Assembly (NCBI RefSeq): GCF_000687165.1
Contig: NZ_JMKU01000001.1
Span: forward strand, 310,001-374,000
DNA: 64,000 nt
Source of the DNA: Paracidovorax oryzae ATCC 19882
GTDB taxonomy: Bacteria > Pseudomonadota > Gammaproteobacteria > Burkholderiales > Burkholderiaceae_C
Direction: 5' to 3'
Positions 61,922 to 64,000 of this stretch are shown in pieces; position 1 is the stretch's first letter, and the number at the start of each line of letters is the position of its first letter. Made by a program: the position numbers and the translations under genes. A model generated the notes under the pieces. It was not told the DNA's origin, did no database searches, and worked only from the letters and a program-made list of their open reading frames with translations.

Positions 61922-63541
61922 TCATGCCGGGGCGTGTAGCTTAAAGCGCTGCAGCTTCCCCGTTTGCGTGCGCGGCAGCCGATCGGTGAATTCCACGGCG
62001 CGGGGGTACTTGTACGGAGCGACCGTGCGCTTGACGAAATCCTGCAGCAGTTGCACGGTGGCGTCGTCCGCCGCGGTGCCGGGACGCAGCACCACGAAGG
62101 CCTTGACGATCTGGCCGCGCTGCGCGTCCGGCACGCCGATCACGGCGCATTCCGCCACCGCGGGATGGGCCAGCAGCGCCTCCTCCACCTCGGGCGCGGC
62201 GATGTTGTAGCCGGCCGAGACGATCATGTCGTCGGTGCGCGCCTGGTAGAAGAAGTAGCCGTCCGCATCCATCAGGTAGGCGTCGCCGGTCAGGTTCCAG
62301 CCGTCCTGCACATAGGCCCGCTGCCGCGCATCCGCCAGGTAGCGGCAGCCCGTCGGCCCCTGCACCGCCAGCCGGCCCACGGTGCCCGGCGGCACCTCGC
62401 GGCCCGCCTCGTCCACCACGCGGGCCCGGTAGCCCGGCACGGGCTTGCCCGTGGCACCGGGCCGCGCGCCCGCCTCGTCGTGGGAGATGAAGATGTGCAG
62501 CATCTCGGTGGCGCCGATGCCGTCGATCAGCTCGATGCCGGTCGCCTCCTTCCAGAGCGCGCGCGTCGAGGCGGGCAGCGCCTCTCCGGCGGACACGCAC
62601 TTGCGCAGCGGCGTGCCGCGCAGCAGCGCGCCATCGGCAGCCAGCGCGCGGTACGAGGTGGGCGCCGTGAACAGCACCGTCGCGCCGAACTGCTGGATGG
62701 CCTCCAGCAACTGTGGCGGCCCGGCCTTTTCGAGCAGCACCGTGGACGCGCCGATGTGCAGGGGAAAGAGCAGCAGCCCGCCCAACCCGAAGGTGAAGGC
62801 CAGCGGCGGGCTGCCGATGAAGACGTCGTCCGCGCGCGGGCGCAGCACATGCGGCGGCCAGCAGTGGCAGATCGCCATCACGTCGCGGTGGTAGTGCATC
62901 GTCGCCTTCGGCACCCCCGTGGTGCCGGAAGTGAAGCCCAGCAGGCAGCAGTCGTCGGAGGCGGTATCGACGTTGGTGAAATCGGCCGAGGCCCCGGCCA
63001 TCAGCGCTTCCAGCCCCTCCGGCCCGGCGTCATGGAAATGCCGCACCGCGCGCAGCGGCGAGCCGGGCTCCTGCGCGGCCAGGGCCAGTTCCTCGGCCAG
63101 CGACGCGTCGCACAGCGCGTGCGTGACCTGGGCGATGTCGATGATCGCCTTCAGCTCCTTGGCCCGCAGCAGCGGCATGGTGGCCACGGCGATGCCGCCG
63201 GCCTTCATCACCGCGAACCAGCAGGCCGCGAGCATGGGGTTGTTGGGCGCGCGCAGCAGCACGCGGTTGCCGGGCTGCAGGCCCATGCGGTGCACCAGCA
63301 CGTTGGCGATGCGGTGGGCCTTGTCCTGCAGGTCGGCATAGGTCCAGGAGACACCGCCCGGTGCCCGGATGCACAACCGCCCGCCCCGCCCTTCGCGCAC
63401 ATGCACGTCCAGCAGCGGATCGGCGCAGTTGAGGCGCTCCGGGAACTGCAGTTCCGGCAGCTCGAACAGGTACTCGGGCTGCTGCGCGGCCGGCGGAAGG
63501 CGGTCGCGCGCGAAGGTATCGGCGTGGGCGCTGGCATGCAT
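61922..63541 (-). CDS. Aromatic acid-CoA ligase, 2-aminobenzoate/benzoate-CoA ligase-like
   Basis: A 539-aa ANL-superfamily ligase. Motifs in order: A3 FTSGTTGVPKATMHYH, A5 IDGIGATEMLHIFISH, A7 LTGDAYLMDADGYFFYQAR, A8 DDMIVSAGYNIAAPEVE and the C-terminal Lys in PRTQTGKLQRF. The GATEMLHIF wording is characteristic of benzoate- and 2-aminobenzoate-CoA ligases (GSTE-MLH), which make aryl-CoA from acid, ATP and CoA. The ATG at 63541 follows a purine-rich AAGGAAGACG. Flanking genes (acyl-CoA dehydrogenase, importer, RidA, formamidase-like hydrolase) favour an anthranilate-type substrate (inference). Confidence 0.9.
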   Translation of the reverse strand: MHASAHADTFARDRLPPAAQQPEYLFELPELQFPERLNCADPLLDVHVREGRGGRLCIRAPGGVSWTYADLQDKAHRIANVLVHRMGLQPGNRVLLRAPNNPMLAACWFAVMKAGGIAVATMPLLRAKELKAIIDIAQVTHALCDASLAEELALAAQEPGSPLRAVRHFHDAGPEGLEALMAGASADFTNVDTASDDCCLLGFTSGTTGVPKATMHYHRDVMAICHCWPPHVLRPRADDVFIGSPPLAFTFGLGGLLLFPLHIGASTVLLEKAGPPQLLEAIQQFGATVLFTAPTSYRALAADGALLRGTPLRKCVSAGEALPASTRALWKEATGIELIDGIGATEMLHIFISHDEAGARPGATGKPVPGYRARVVDEAGREVPPGTVGRLAVQGPTGCRYLADARQRAYVQDGWNLTGDAYLMDADGYFFYQARTDDMIVSAGYNIAAPEVEEALLAHPAVAECAVIGVPDAQRGQIVKAFVVLRPGTAADDATVQLLQDFVKRTVAPYKYPRAVEFTDRLPRTQTGKLQRFKLHAPA

Positions 63542-63617
63542 GGCGTCTTCCTTGTCCTTTCCGGGGTCCGGATCGATGGGGCGTCGTGCGAAAAGGCCGT
63601 CGTACAACAGGGCGGTG

Positions 63618-64000
<383 letters not shown>

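Overview
The window is a GC-rich, gene-dense bacterial chromosome segment. Protein content and layout point to a beta-proteobacterium of the Comamonadaceae, most likely an Acidovorax/Paracidovorax-type plant-associated organism. The pointers are several orphan Bug/TctC substrate-binding proteins, the holC-pepA//lptF-lptG arrangement, a tandem glycine riboswitch ahead of gcvTHP, and a CysB-like LysR regulator. No rRNA, tRNA, CRISPR array, insertion sequence or prophage was seen. The species assignment is inference.

Layout. 1-5.8 kb (minus): a six-gene catabolic operon with three Bug binding proteins, an amidohydrolase/lactonase, an RraA-type aldolase and a D-2-hydroxyacid dehydrogenase, divergent from an IclR regulator. 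6.7-11.2 kb: an AhpD-like protein, a TetR regulator with a ferritin-like protein, and an exported catalase with an exported ankyrin protein. 11.5-15.8 kb: an EamA permease and an SDR translationally coupled, divergent from ETF:ubiquinone oxidoreductase across a palindromic operator, then a lipocalin. 16-18.8 kb: an ABC importer (binding protein, hairpins and terminator, permease, ATPase) ending in a 112-bp palindromic element. 18.9-24.6 kb: an Lrp/AsnC regulator, the glycine riboswitch and gcvT-gcvH-gcvP. 24.7-32.6 kb: an FKBP isomerase, a MerR regulator with its MFS target, a soluble hybrid histidine kinase overlapping a pseudouridine synthase, an SDR and another Bug protein. 32.7-40.2 kb: Kup potassium transporter, remnant of an exported-protein gene, UspA, 2OG-Fe dioxygenase, PilZ protein, acyl-CoA synthetase and a hydroxyacid dehydrogenase.

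40.2-47.1 kb holds less ordinary material. A family III CoA-transferase with unusual domain order faces an HTH-citrate synthase gene that has lost its catalytic core. Next to them a MocR/PdxR-type regulator faces a tightly overlapping operon of a BenE transporter, a YggS-type PLP-homeostasis protein and a class I glutamine amidotransferase. 47.2-54.7 kb is mostly housekeeping: a LivJ-type binding protein, a Ser-Pro repeat protein, holC, pepA, lptF-lptG-cbiX and cysB. An aminotransferase follows.

55.9-64 kb (minus) is one nine-gene operon: acyl-CoA dehydrogenase (cut by the window edge), a CoA ligase resembling 2-aminobenzoate/benzoate-CoA ligases, a complete Liv-type ABC importer, a RidA protein and an arylformamidase-like hydrolase. 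It fits uptake and CoA-dependent breakdown of an aromatic acid, plausibly anthranilate or a kynurenine-type compound (inference).
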